A DNA stretch of 11,158 nucleotides from NCBI GenBank assembly GCA_946479075.1, contig CAMLDT010000116.1, positions 1-11,158 on the forward strand, written 5' to 3'. A model generated the notes under the pieces. The model saw only the letters and a list, made by a program, of their open reading frames with translations. It did no database searches and was not told where the DNA came from. The DNA is from an uncultured Polaromonas sp. (GTDB lineage: Bacteria > Pseudomonadota > Gammaproteobacteria > Burkholderiales > Burkholderiaceae). Positions 1 to 7,060 of the stretch are shown piece by piece (position 1 is the first letter of the stretch; the number at the start of each line of letters is the position of its first letter). A program made the translations under genes and the position numbers.

Positions 1-389
1 GTGTCGCCCGCGCGCTCATGAACGGCGCGGCGCCGGATGTGGTGCCGGTCCTCGGCCAAGTTGGCCAGGTGGCTGAAATAGGTGAAGGCGCGGATCACGC
101 TGACAGTCTGGTCGCCCGACAGACCCTTGAGCAGCTTCTTCAGGGCCTTGTCGGCCTCGGCGTCGGCATCCCGGCGGAAAGTCACCGAGAGCTTGCGCAC
201 CTGCTCGATCAGTTCGTAGGCGGCCACACCTTCCTGCTCGCGGATCACATCCCCCAGGATGCGGCCGAGCAGGCGGATGTCTTCGACCAGCGGCCTTTCG
301 TTGTCCTTGGCGCGGGTGCGCGGGCGGGGCGCGCCCTTGCTGTCTGCAGCCTGTTCCGGGTTGGATTTCACTCGCGCCGTCGTCACCAT
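1..389 (-). CDS. ppc: Phosphoenolpyruvate carboxylase, N-terminal fragment (cut by window edge)
   Basis: Phosphoenolpyruvate carboxylase adds bicarbonate to PEP to give oxaloacetate, an anaplerotic reaction in the cytosol. Only the first 129 codons are visible, and the gene continues beyond base 1. The translation begins [13 protein letters not shown]. After a charged, low-complexity leader of about 30 residues it shows the family's N-terminal helices: [22 protein letters not shown] at about 33-54, [11 protein letters not shown] at about 59-69, and [20 protein letters not shown] at about 104-123. The catalytic His (LTAHPTE motif) lies beyond the edge, so activity cannot be judged. The ATG at 389 is chosen because AAGGTG sits 5 bases upstream. 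It is divergent from hemC, an arrangement I recall from other Burkholderiales. Identification is by recognition of family motifs, not by a search. Confidence 0.9.
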   Translation of the reverse strand, partial: MVTTARVKSNPEQAADSKGAPRPRTRAKDNERPLVEDIRLLGRILGDVIREQEGVAAYELIEQVRKLSVTFRRDADAEADKALKKLLKGLSGDQTVSVIRAFTYFSHLANLAEDRHHIRRRAVHERAGD

Positions 390-481
390 GTGTTCACCTT
401 GTTGTGGGCTTCTGGACTGGGTTGTATTGCAGTGCAGCATGCTAGCATCCGAGAACCCCTCCAGATACGAACAGGTTACGA
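390..481. promoter_or_regulatory. Divergent ppc / hemC promoter region
   Basis: These 92 bases separate two genes read in opposite directions, so promoters for both must lie here or overlap the coding starts. The region is visibly less GC-rich than its flanks. It contains a perfect 10-base palindrome, ATGCTAGCAT, at 439-448, roughly central. TTGTAT at 422-427 and TAGCAT at 443-448 could serve as -35/-10 for hemC, but the 15-base spacing is short and the match is weak. No convincing sigma-70 promoter can be assigned by eye. The palindrome could be a regulator site or chance. Confidence 0.4.
395..400 (-). promoter_or_regulatory. Ribosome binding site of ppc
   Basis: On the minus strand AAGGTG ends 5 bases before the ATG at 389. 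It supports this start over any internal GTG. Confidence 0.55.
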
Positions 482-1444
482 GTGAGCGCAGCTTCCCCCA
501 CTTCTCCCCGCGTTGTGATTGCCACGCGCGAAAGCCGTCTGGCGCTCTGGCAGGCTGAACATGTCAAGGCACTGCTGGAGGCGCGCCTGGGCTGGCAGGT
601 CGAGCTGCTGGGCATGACCACCCTCGGTGACCAGATCCTGGACCGTTCGCTGAGCAAGGTCGGCGGCAAGGGCCTCTTCGTCAAGGAGTTGGAAACCGCG
701 CTGCTGGACGGCCGCGCCGACATCGCGGTGCATTCGCTGAAAGACGTGCCGATGGACCTGCCGGAAGGTTTTGCGCTGGCCTGTGTGCTCGAACGCGAGG
801 ACCCGCGCGACGCGCTGGTCTCCAATGCGTTTGCGGCACTGGACGAGTTGCCCCCGGGCGCCGTGGTCGGCACTTCCAGCCTGCGCAGGCTGGTGCTGCT
901 CAAAAACCTGCGCCCCGACCTGCGCATCGAACCGCTGCGCGGCAACCTTGACACGCGTTTGCGCAAGCTCGACGAGGGCCACTACCAGGCCATCGTGCTG
1001 GCCGCTGCGGGCCTGAAGCGCCTGGGTCTGGCCTCGCGCATCCGCCAGGCCTTCGAGCCGGAGCAGATGTTGCCGGCCGCCGGGCAGGGCGCGCTGGGCA
1101 TTGAAGTGCGGGCCGACCGGCAGGATTTGCTGGACGCGCTGGCCGGTCTGGCGCACCAGCCGACCTGGCTGGCGGTGACGGCCGAACGAACGGTCTCGCG
1201 CGCCATGGGCGGCAGTTGCTCCATGCCGCTGGCGGCTTTCATCCAGGAGGCCCAATCCGCGACCATGCGGCTGGAGGCCGCCTGGGGCGAGCCGGGTGCA
1301 GACAACCAGGGCGTGGCGGGTGCCCCGCTGGTGCGGGTCGACCACAGTGCCCGCGTGACGACGTTTGCTGAAGCGCAGGCGCTGGGCGAGCAGGTGGCAG
1401 CCTCGCTGCGCGCCGGCGGCGCGGTGTGGGCCGCCAACGCTTGA
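482..1444 (+). CDS. hemC: Porphobilinogen deaminase (hydroxymethylbilane synthase)
   Basis: It polymerises four porphobilinogens into hydroxymethylbilane, the linear precursor of uroporphyrinogen III, in the cytosol. At 320 residues it is close to the usual 310-320. Family motifs run in order: [17 protein letters not shown] at about 12-28, [23 protein letters not shown] with the catalytic Asp at residue 88, [22 protein letters not shown], and [11 protein letters not shown]. Cys246 in [11 protein letters not shown] is the expected attachment point of the dipyrromethane cofactor. All recognisable catalytic parts are present, so the enzyme should be active. The start is a GTG at 482 with only a weak AGG upstream (473-475). 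No better in-frame start was seen before the VIATR motif. It is the first gene of a hem cluster and overlaps or abuts hemD. Confidence 0.96.
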   Translation: MSAASPTSPRVVIATRESRLALWQAEHVKALLEARLGWQVELLGMTTLGDQILDRSLSKVGGKGLFVKELETALLDGRADIAVHSLKDVPMDLPEGFALACVLEREDPRDALVSNAFAALDELPPGAVVGTSSLRRLVLLKNLRPDLRIEPLRGNLDTRLRKLDEGHYQAIVLAAAGLKRLGLASRIRQAFEPEQMLPAAGQGALGIEVRADRQDLLDALAGLAHQPTWLAVTAERTVSRAMGGSCSMPLAAFIQEAQSATMRLEAAWGEPGADNQGVAGAPLVRVDHSARVTTFAEAQALGEQVAASLRAGGAVWAANA

Positions 1445-2250
1445 TTGCGCCGCGCGTCATCGTCACCCGGCCCGAACGCGATGCGGCGCGCTGGGTGCTG
1501 TCGCTGACACAACGCGGGCTGCAGGCCGAGGCGCTGCCGCTGATCACCATCGAGCCACTACCGGTGTCGCCGGCTCTGCAGCGAGCCTGGCGCGACATTG
1601 GCAGTTATGCCGCGCTGATGTTTGTCAGCGGCAATGCCGTTGATGCATTCTTTGCATCAAATCGGGCTCCAGCCCTTGATGGACGGGCGCAATCAGCTAT
1701 TGATTTTGTAGCAAACCAGAGCTTGCGCTGCATGGCGCCCGGCCCCGGAACCGTGGCGGCGCTGCTGGCGGCCGGGGTGCCGGCAGAGCGTATCGATGCG
1801 CCTGCAGCGGAGGCCGGCCAGTTTGATTCGGAGGCCTTGTGGGCGGTGGTTCGCGGCCTGCCCTGGGCGGGTCGGCGCGTGTTGATTCTGCGCGGCCAAA
1901 GCGCGGGCGCCGAGCCGGCCGCTGGCGCAGGGCGCGACTGGCTGGCGCGGCAACTGTCGGCCGCCGGCGCCTTGCCGGAATTCCTCGCGGTGTACCGGCG
2001 CAGCGCGCCGCTATTCACGGCGCAGCAGCATCGCACCATGGCCGACGCCGCCAGCGACGGTTCGATCTGGCTGTTCAGCAGCTCCGAAGCCGTGGGCCAC
2101 TTGCCGCCGGGTGACTGGTCAAGGGCACGGGCAGTGGCGACCCATCCGCGCATCGCGGAGGCCGTGCGCGCCGCCGGCTGGGGTGTTGTTGTGGCGTCAC
2201 GCCCTGAACTGGACGATATCGTGGCCTCGATAGAATCAATGCAACCATGA
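1426..2250 (+). CDS. hemD: Uroporphyrinogen-III synthase with an in-frame repeat insertion
   Basis: It cyclises hydroxymethylbilane and inverts ring D to give uroporphyrinogen III. The fold is recognisable from [13 protein letters not shown] at the N-terminus, [14 protein letters not shown] at about 62-76, [17 protein letters not shown] in the middle, [31 protein letters not shown] and a C-terminal [18 protein letters not shown]. Identity is supported by position after hemC. Two starts are possible: GTG at 1426, overlapping hemC by 19 bases, or TTG at 1441, which overlaps the hemC stop as TTGA and gives a more usual short N-terminus. Neither has a clear ribosome binding site. At 274 residues it is longer than E. 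coli HemD (246). About 20 extra residues (roughly 77-98) come from an AT-rich hairpin-rich insert (see the repeat entry). The reading frame stays open through it. Confidence 0.92.
   Translation: MGRQRLIAPRVIVTRPERDAARWVLSLTQRGLQAEALPLITIEPLPVSPALQRAWRDIGSYAALMFVSGNAVDAFFASNRAPALDGRAQSAIDFVANQSLRCMAPGPGTVAALLAAGVPAERIDAPAAEAGQFDSEALWAVVRGLPWAGRRVLILRGQSAGAEPAAGAGRDWLARQLSAAGALPEFLAVYRRSAPLFTAQQHRTMADAASDGSIWLFSSSEAVGHLPPGDWSRARAVATHPRIAEAVRAAGWGVVVASRPELDDIVASIESMQP
1640..1715. repeat. AT-rich short interspersed repeat inside hemD, Comamonadaceae type
   Basis: The segment stands out by composition: of the 24 codons at 1648-1719, 17 end in A or T, against the GC-ending codons of the surrounding gene. 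It is rich in inverted repeats. TTGATGCA (1640-1647) pairs with TGCATCAA (1653-1660) around a 5-base loop. GGGCT (1664-1668) pairs with AGCCC (1671-1675). ATCAA (1656-1660) can pair with TTGAT (1676-1680) around that second hairpin. GCTA (1696-1699) faces TAGC (1709-1712). From memory, the pattern of a GGGCTYYAGCCC core followed by AGCTATTGATTTTGTAGC resembles a short repeat scattered between genes in Comamonadaceae genomes. No second copy lies in this window. The exact ends are uncertain; the left hairpin may be partly native hemD sequence. Confidence 0.65.
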
Positions 2251-3365
2251 GCGACAGCGAACCCCTTTCTCCTCCCCTGCCCGCATCGGCCGAGCTGGTG
2301 CCGGTGGTGAGCGCGCCCCCGGGCAGCAGCCTGACACGGCGCTGGTTGCTGGTGACCACGGCCGTGGCGGTGGCCGGGGTGCTGATGAGCGCGTTGTTGT
2401 GGCAAAAGCTGGCCAACATCCAGGAAGAACTGGCGCGCCGCAGCACCGATGCCACGGCCCAGTCGATTGAAGCGCGTACCCTGGCGCGCCAGGCGCAGGA
2501 CGGCGCGCGTGAGCTGACGGCGCGGCTGGCGCTGCTCGAAACGCGGCTCAGCGAGGTCAGCCTGCAGCGCAGCCAGCTGGAGGAGCTGATGCAAAGCCTG
2601 TCGCGCTCGCGCGATGAAAACCTGGTGGTCGATATGGAGTCGGCCCTGCGGCTGGCGCAGCAGCAGGCGCAGTTGACCGGCAGTGCCGAACCCATGCTGG
2701 CCGCGCTCAAGTCGGCCGACCAGCGCCTGACACGCGCCGCCCAACCGCGCCTGAACCCGCTGCAGCGCGCCATCGCGCGGGATGTGGAACGCATCAAGGC
2801 GACCACCGTGACGGATGTGCCGGCCCTGCTTTCCAGGCTCGACGAACTGACGCGGATGGTGGACGACCTGCCCCTGGCAAATGCGATGCCGGTGGCCAGC
2901 AACACGCGGGCCGCCGCAGCACCCGCCCCGGCCCGTGCAGCCTCTGCCGCCCAGCCGCCTGCCAATCCCGCGCGCGCATGGCTGGACCGCCTCGCCTTGC
3001 GGGCCTGGTGGGACAACACCTGGCAGGGCATCCGTGACGAGGCGCGCAACCTGCTGCGCGTCAGCCGCATCGACCAGCCGGACGCGGCCCTGCTGGCGCC
3101 CGAACAGGCTTTTTTCCTGCGCGAGAACCTCAAGCTCAAACTGCTCAATGCGCGGCTGGGCCTGCTGTCGCGGCAGACCGCCAGTGCGCGCACCGACCTG
3201 GCCGGTGCATCGGCCATGCTGGGTAAATACTTTGATCCGGCCTCGCGCCGGACGCAGGCGGCCAGCCAGTTGCTGCAGCAGGCGCAGACCCAGATGAAGT
3301 CCAGTGAGTTGCCACGCCTGGACGAAACCCTGGCGGCGCTGGCCACCGCAGCGGCGGGCCGCTAG
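2247..3365 (+). CDS. hemX: HemX-family membrane-anchored protein of the hem operon
   Basis: This is a bitopic inner-membrane protein of unsettled function that accompanies hemCD in many proteobacteria. Older annotations call it uroporphyrin-III C-methyltransferase, but no SAM-binding methylase motif is visible. The layout is a Pro/Ser-rich cytoplasmic tail (about 1-30), one membrane segment (WLLVTTAVAVAGVLMSALLW, about 33-52), then a long alpha-helical, coiled-coil-like periplasmic part (about 55-140). An Ala/Pro linker (about 212-238) follows, then a conserved-looking C-terminal block with LLAPEQAFFLRENLKLKLLNARLGLL (about 282-307), typical of the HemX family. At 372 residues it is near the E. 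coli protein (393). Its ATG overlaps the hemD stop as ATGA, indicating translational coupling. HemX is thought to be a scaffold or adaptor for early haem synthesis; that is family-level inference. Confidence 0.88.
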   Translation: MSDSEPLSPPLPASAELVPVVSAPPGSSLTRRWLLVTTAVAVAGVLMSALLWQKLANIQEELARRSTDATAQSIEARTLARQAQDGARELTARLALLETRLSEVSLQRSQLEELMQSLSRSRDENLVVDMESALRLAQQQAQLTGSAEPMLAALKSADQRLTRAAQPRLNPLQRAIARDVERIKATTVTDVPALLSRLDELTRMVDDLPLANAMPVASNTRAAAAPAPARAASAAQPPANPARAWLDRLALRAWWDNTWQGIRDEARNLLRVSRIDQPDAALLAPEQAFFLRENLKLKLLNARLGLLSRQTASARTDLAGASAMLGKYFDPASRRTQAASQLLQQAQTQMKSSELPRLDETLAALATAAAGR

Positions 3366-3380
3366 AAGGCACGGGACGCG

Positions 3381-4670
3381 ATGCGCAGCGCACTCTGGTT
3401 CCTGGCCTTGTTCGGCATCGCGGTGGCGGTGGCGCTGGTGGCCGGCAACAACCAGGCGGTGGTCACGCTGTTCTGGCCGCCGCACCGCATCGACATTTCC
3501 TTCAACCTGCTGGTGCTGTTGCTGGCCGGGTTGTTCATGCTGCTGTATGTCGCGCTGCGTGCGTCTTCGGCGGTGTTTTCGCTGCCGGCAGAAGCGCGCC
3601 GCTGGCGTGCACAGCAAAAAGAGCGGGCCATGTACGCGGCCTTTATGGATGCGCTGTCGCACCTGATGGCCGGGCGTTTCATCCGCGCCGCCAAACTCGC
3701 GCAGAATGCCATCACCCAGGAAAAAAGCCTGAGCCAGCTGGCCCGCACCTCCAGCGACGTCAGCAGCTACAACGCTGCGCGGGCAACGCAACTGCGCTTG
3801 CTGGCGCACCTGCTGGCCGCCGAGAGTGCGCAGTCGCTGCAGAACCGGGCACTGCGCGAAGAACATCTGCAGCAGGCGCTGGAAACCAGCAGCCACCGGA
3901 TCGCCCAGGAAACCCGGGAAGGCGTGCAACTGCGTTCCGCGCGCTGGGCTCTCGATGACCGTGACCCCAATGCGGCGCTGGAACTGCTGGGCCAGCTGCC
4001 ACAGGGCGCCGCACGGCGGACCCTGGCGTTGCGCACGCGTTTGCGTGCCACGCGGCAGGCGCGGCAGACCCTGCAGGCGCTGGATACGGCGCGCCTGCTG
4101 GCCAAACACCGCGCGTTTTCGCCGGAAGCGGCGCAAAGCATTGTGCGAGGTCTGGCACTGGAACTGCTGGGGGCCGCACACGACCCGGCGCAACTGCAAA
4201 CGGCCTGGCAGTCGCTGGACGCCGCCGAACGCGCCATGCCCGAGCTGGTGATCCACGCGGCCTCGCGCCTGATGGCATTACACGGCGACGCCGATCTCGC
4301 GCGCGCCTGGCTGCTGCAGGTCTGGGAGCCGGTCATGCAGCCGCGCTCCGCGACCAGTGACAACCTGCGGGTCAAGCTCATCCATGTGCTGGAACAGGGC
4401 CTGGACTCCATCGACGCGGCCTGGCTGGCACGCATCGAGACCGCGCAGCAGCAACGCCCGCGCGACGCCAACCTGCAGTACCTGGCCGGCATGGCCTGCC
4501 TGAAACGCCAGCTCTGGGGCAAGGCCCAGCAACTGCTGTCGCAGGCCGCGCTCGGTTTGCAGGACACCGGCCTGCACCGCAACGCCTGGCGGGCACTGGC
4601 GCTGCTGGCCGAGCAGCGCGAGGATGCGGTGTCGGCGGCACAGGCTTACAAGCGGGCGGCGGAAGTCTAG
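3381..4670 (+). CDS. hemY: HemY-family membrane TPR protein
   Basis: This is an inner-membrane protein of the HemY N-terminal family, usually the last gene of the hemCDXY cluster. It is not the protoporphyrinogen oxidase also named HemY in Gram-positive bacteria. Two membrane segments are visible: ALWFLALFGIAVAVALVAG at about 4-22 and NLLVLLLAGLFMLLYVALRA at about 42-61. They flank the family's short loop, NNQAVVTLFWPPHRIDISF. The rest is a cytoplasm-facing helical array rich in Ala, Leu and Gln, with TPR-like helix pairs, for example near 145-200 and 365-425 (LAGMACLKRQLWGKAQQLLSQAAL). Length is 429 against 398 in E. coli. Fifteen bases separate it from hemX; AAGG at 3366-3369 or GGGA at 3373-3376 may be the ribosome binding site. 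Its TAG stop shares a CTAG with the convergent RidA-family gene. Confidence 0.9.
   Translation: MRSALWFLALFGIAVAVALVAGNNQAVVTLFWPPHRIDISFNLLVLLLAGLFMLLYVALRASSAVFSLPAEARRWRAQQKERAMYAAFMDALSHLMAGRFIRAAKLAQNAITQEKSLSQLARTSSDVSSYNAARATQLRLLAHLLAAESAQSLQNRALREEHLQQALETSSHRIAQETREGVQLRSARWALDDRDPNAALELLGQLPQGAARRTLALRTRLRATRQARQTLQALDTARLLAKHRAFSPEAAQSIVRGLALELLGAAHDPAQLQTAWQSLDAAERAMPELVIHAASRLMALHGDADLARAWLLQVWEPVMQPRSATSDNLRVKLIHVLEQGLDSIDAAWLARIETAQQQRPRDANLQYLAGMACLKRQLWGKAQQLLSQAALGLQDTGLHRNAWRALALLAEQREDAVSAAQAYKRAAEV
4667..4670. other. CTAG shared by the convergent stop codons of hemY and the RidA-family gene
   Basis: hemY ends with TAG at 4668-4670 and the opposite-strand gene ends with TAG at 4669-4667. 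Both stops are read from the same four-base palindrome, so there is no intergenic space and no room for a conventional terminator. Transcripts from each side must run into the neighbouring gene or end inside coding sequence. Confidence 0.9.
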
Positions 4671-5176
4671 GACCTGGTCCCTGGCGCAGGCCTTTCGCGG
4701 CGTCCTTCGTCCGGGCCGACGCAGAACAGTGCCTCCACCTCAACCGCTGCACGGCGGGGAAGGCTGGCGACACCGACCGCCGTGCGCGCGTGCATTCCGG
4801 CCTCGCCCAGCACAGCTGCAAAAAGGTCCGAGGCGCCGTTGACGACCATGGGCACCCCTTCATACTCGGGCATGCAATTGACAAACCCTCCGACGCGCAC
4901 ACAGGTGCGCACCCGGTCCAGGTCGCCGTCGCACGCCAGTTTCAGGCACGCCAGCAAATTCAGCGCGCAAAGCTGCGCCGCCTGCTGGCCCTGCACCAGC
5001 TCAAACTCACGGCCCAGCTTGCCGACGTAAGGCACGGTGCCGTTCCATTCGCTGACCTGGCCAGCCAGGAAAACCAGCTCGCCATGTTTGCGAAAAGGCA
5101 GGAAATTGGCCACGGGTACCGGTGGTCGGGGCAGTTCGAGCCCGAGGCTGGCCAGCCTCTCCTCGATCCGGCTCAT
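4667..5176 (-). CDS. RidA/YjgF-family protein (putative enamine/imine deaminase)
   Basis: RidA proteins hydrolyse reactive 2-aminoacrylate-type enamines/imines, and several subgroups serve in catabolic operons. The 169-residue product shows a typical core: GELVFLAGQVSEWNG (about 32-46), VGKLGREFELVQGQQAAQLCALNLLACLKLACGD-like segment (about 51-85), VINGASDL-like VVNGASDLFAAVLGEAG (about 111-127), and HARTAVGVASLPRRAAVEVEALF (about 129-151). Arg131 and Glu147 align by eye with the substrate carboxylate-binding Arg105 and Glu120 of E. coli RidA. The GKLGRE / NGASDL pattern places it in the larger YjgF-like subgroup rather than canonical RidA, so the substrate may differ. Start is the ATG at 5176, which overlaps the upstream hydrolase stop as ATGA; longer in-frame starts would run far into that gene. 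A charged tail (about 154-169) runs to the shared CTAG with hemY. Confidence 0.88.
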   Translation of the reverse strand: MSRIEERLASLGLELPRPPVPVANFLPFRKHGELVFLAGQVSEWNGTVPYVGKLGREFELVQGQQAAQLCALNLLACLKLACDGDLDRVRTCVRVGGFVNCMPEYEGVPMVVNGASDLFAAVLGEAGMHARTAVGVASLPRRAAVEVEALFCVGPDEGRRERPAPGTRS

Positions 5177-5952
5177 GGGTGCAATCCCTGGATGAGCGCG
5201 CCCGAACTGCTCATGAAGCCAAACAGCAACTTGACGTTGTATTCGGTGGCCTGCATGCAGTACTCCGGTGACGTGGTGGCCACGCAGTCGCGCAGCATCA
5301 CCACGTCGTAGCCCAGGAAGCTGGCGTCCTCCAGCGTCGTCATCACGCACTGGTCGGCATTGACACCCGCGAAGAACAGCGTGCGCACGCCCATGTTGCG
5401 CAGGATGCTGTCCAGCTCGGTGTCCCAGAAGCCGCTGAAGCGGTGCTTGGTGACGTGGATGTCCTGCTCGCCCGGATCGAGTTCATCCACGATCTGCGCG
5501 CCCCACGACCCCTTGCGCAGGATCTCGGCGCCGCCGGGAATCTGATCGCCCAGGCCCGCGCCCTTGCCGTCGTGCGTGTGCGCATGCAACAGCGAGGGCG
5601 GGATGTTGAGCAGGTCCTTGCGCACGCCCCAGTTCAGCCAGACGATGGGCACGCCCTCCTTGCGCAGTACCGGCAGCAGCGCCGTGATCGGCCGGATGGG
5701 CGCGCGGTCGGGCGTGATGTCAATGCCGCGGTAGTCCAGGTAGCCGCCCGGGCTGCAGAAGTCGTTCTGCATATCGACCACCACCAGCGCGCTGCGGTTG
5801 GCGTCGAGGGTCAACGCCTGCGGCTGTGCCTCGACGTCAATGGGGCGTACCGGCCGCGGATCAGCACGCGACAGGTCCACCCTGCGCTCGCTCACCAGCC
5901 AGCGATTGCCGGCATGGGAACCCATGGGTTTCATGGCCATGTTCCCGCTCAC
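5173..5952 (-). CDS. Isochorismatase-family cysteine hydrolase, RutB-like amidohydrolase
   Basis: Members of this fold cleave amide, carbamoyl or ureido bonds, and RutB releases carbamate from ureidoacrylate in uracil breakdown. The catalytic triad can be read: Asp60 (LVVVDMQNDF), Lys147 (LRKGSWGAQIVDEL) and Cys202 (GVNADQCVMTTL). Shared with RutB as I remember it are GGYLD, KGSW..Q.VDEL, the SGF.T.LDSILR block and LL/FFGF near the end. It differs in an N-terminal extension of about 45 residues before the core and a longer loop at about 108-140. It may therefore be a related, uncharacterised amidohydrolase rather than true RutB; I give no gene symbol. The GTG at 5952 overlaps the stop of the binding-protein gene as GTGA. 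ATGs at 5940 and 5934 are alternatives. It overlaps the RidA gene by 4 bases, so the two are probably made together. No signal peptide is seen, so it is cytosolic. Confidence 0.87.
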   Translation of the reverse strand: MSGNMAMKPMGSHAGNRWLVSERRVDLSRADPRPVRPIDVEAQPQALTLDANRSALVVVDMQNDFCSPGGYLDYRGIDITPDRAPIRPITALLPVLRKEGVPIVWLNWGVRKDLLNIPPSLLHAHTHDGKGAGLGDQIPGGAEILRKGSWGAQIVDELDPGEQDIHVTKHRFSGFWDTELDSILRNMGVRTLFFAGVNADQCVMTTLEDASFLGYDVVMLRDCVATTSPEYCMQATEYNVKLLFGFMSSSGALIQGLHP

Positions 5953-7016
5953 TTGATGGTGCCGTTCACGCCTTGCACGAAGAACTGCATGCTCTCCAGC
6001 ATCTCCATGCCCATGGGTTTTCCGGCGGGCAGCACTTCCTTGCCGTCCTGCGCCACCAGGGGGCCGGACCAGACGGTGAACCTGTCTTTCAGGATGTCTT
6101 CCTTCTTCGCCAGGATGGTTTTCTGAACGGCGGCCGGAACGGCGGGGCCGAACTTGTCCAGCACCACCGTGCCGTCTTGTAGGTCACCGCGGACGTGGCC
6201 GGGCTTCCAGGACCCGGCCTCGATCTCCTTCACGAGCTTGAGCATGGTCGGCCCCCAGTTCCAGGAGGCGCCGGTCAGTACTGCCCTGGGTGCGAACTTC
6301 GAGACATCCATATCCTTGCCGACCACATGGATGCCGCGCTTCTCGGCGGTCTGGGCGATGGTGATGGGGCTGTCCACCTGTTCGCCGATCACGTCGGCCC
6401 CGGCGTCGATCAGGGAGTTGGTGGCTTCGGCCTCCTTGGCCGGCTGCAGCCAGCCGCCGGTCCAGACCACGCTGGTGGTGGCCTTGGGGTTCATGGCCTG
6501 TGCGCCCAGCGTGAAGGCGTTGATGGAGCGAACCACCTGCGGGATCGGGAAAGCAGCGATGAAGCCCAGCTTTCCGCTTTTGCTCACGGCGCCGGCGGCC
6601 ATGCCGGCCAAGTACATGGCGTCGTCGGAGTTGGCCCAGTAGGTGCCGACGTTGTCACTGGTTTTCAGGCCGCCGGCGTGCAGGAAAGCGACCTTGGGGT
6701 ATTTCTTGCCGAGGCTGATGGCGTAGTCCAGGTAGCCGTAGCTGGTCGCGAAAACCACCGTGGCACCGGACTTGATCATGCGTTCCATCACCTTCTCAAC
6801 CTCGGCAGTCTCGGGGATGTTTTCCACGTGCAGGGTTTTGGTGCCGGGAAGGTTTTTCTCGACGAAACGGCGGCCGTTGTCCATCGAGGTGTTGTAGCCG
6901 TTGTCCTTTTCAGGGCCAACGTAGATGTAGCCCAGCGTTGCGGCATGCAAGGCGTGGCCCGACAGGCCGAGTGCGGCCGTCACGGCCAGGGGGCGAAGGA
7001 AGCGGGGCAGGGTCAT
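5949..7016 (-). CDS. BMP/PnrA-family periplasmic substrate-binding protein of an ABC importer
   Basis: This is the periplasmic receptor that hands substrate to the two permeases upstream. The 355-residue product begins with a Sec signal peptide, MTLPRFLRPLAVTAALG..., with likely cleavage after ALHA (about residue 25). There is no lipobox Cys, so the mature protein should be soluble in the periplasm, unlike the lipoproteins of Gram-positive relatives. Family marks are LGYIYVGPEKDNGYNTSM, VVFATSYGYLDYAI, FLHAGG with DNVGTYWAN, YLAGMAAGAVSKSGKLGFIAAFPIPQVVRSINAFTLGAQAMNP, DSPITIAQTAEKRG and NWGPTM. Known members bind nucleosides or purines; the ligand here is not identifiable from sequence. The ATG at 7016 follows GGAGAA and the signal peptide, which rules out the longer open frame. 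It follows the second permease after a 44-base gap, possibly allowing separate or stronger translation. Confidence 0.92.
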   Translation of the reverse strand: MTLPRFLRPLAVTAALGLSGHALHAATLGYIYVGPEKDNGYNTSMDNGRRFVEKNLPGTKTLHVENIPETAEVEKVMERMIKSGATVVFATSYGYLDYAISLGKKYPKVAFLHAGGLKTSDNVGTYWANSDDAMYLAGMAAGAVSKSGKLGFIAAFPIPQVVRSINAFTLGAQAMNPKATTSVVWTGGWLQPAKEAEATNSLIDAGADVIGEQVDSPITIAQTAEKRGIHVVGKDMDVSKFAPRAVLTGASWNWGPTMLKLVKEIEAGSWKPGHVRGDLQDGTVVLDKFGPAVPAAVQKTILAKKEDILKDRFTVWSGPLVAQDGKEVLPAGKPMGMEMLESMQFFVQGVNGTIK

Positions 7017-7020
7017 GTTG

Positions 7021-7026
7021 TTCTCC
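7021..7026 (-). promoter_or_regulatory. Ribosome binding site of the BMP-family binding protein gene
   Basis: GGAGAA on the minus strand ends 4 bases before the ATG at 7016. It is one of the best Shine-Dalgarno matches in the window and fixes this start. A strong site fits the excess of binding protein over membrane subunits usual in ABC importers. Confidence 0.7.
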
Positions 7027-7060
7027 GGTGGGTTGATGAGGGAAAGGGAAATCGATGGCA

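Noticed and set aside
18..485. A plus-strand open frame of 155 codons over the ppc start and the divergent promoter
   Set aside because: It is antisense to clear PEP carboxylase sequence, has no ribosome binding site and runs into the hemC start.
1640..1715. A frameshift or pseudogene state of hemD because of the odd block
   Set aside because: The frame is continuous from start to stop and family motifs appear in the same frame on both sides, so the gene looks intact.
1605..4256. A very long open frame (883 codons) on the minus strand, antisense to hemD, hemX and hemY
   Set aside because: Its translation is Gln/Arg/His-rich and low in family-like patterns, as expected from reading GC-rich coding DNA backwards. 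The plus-strand frames have clear family motifs and linked starts.
4670..4680. GGACCTGGTCC as a terminator hairpin after hemY
   Set aside because: The 5-base arms are separated by one base, too tight to fold as a hairpin in RNA, and no T run follows.
4667..5952. Naming the two enzymes rutC and rutB
   Set aside because: Other Rut genes are absent, and both proteins depart from the Rut members in loops, extensions and subgroup motifs, so the symbols would claim too much.
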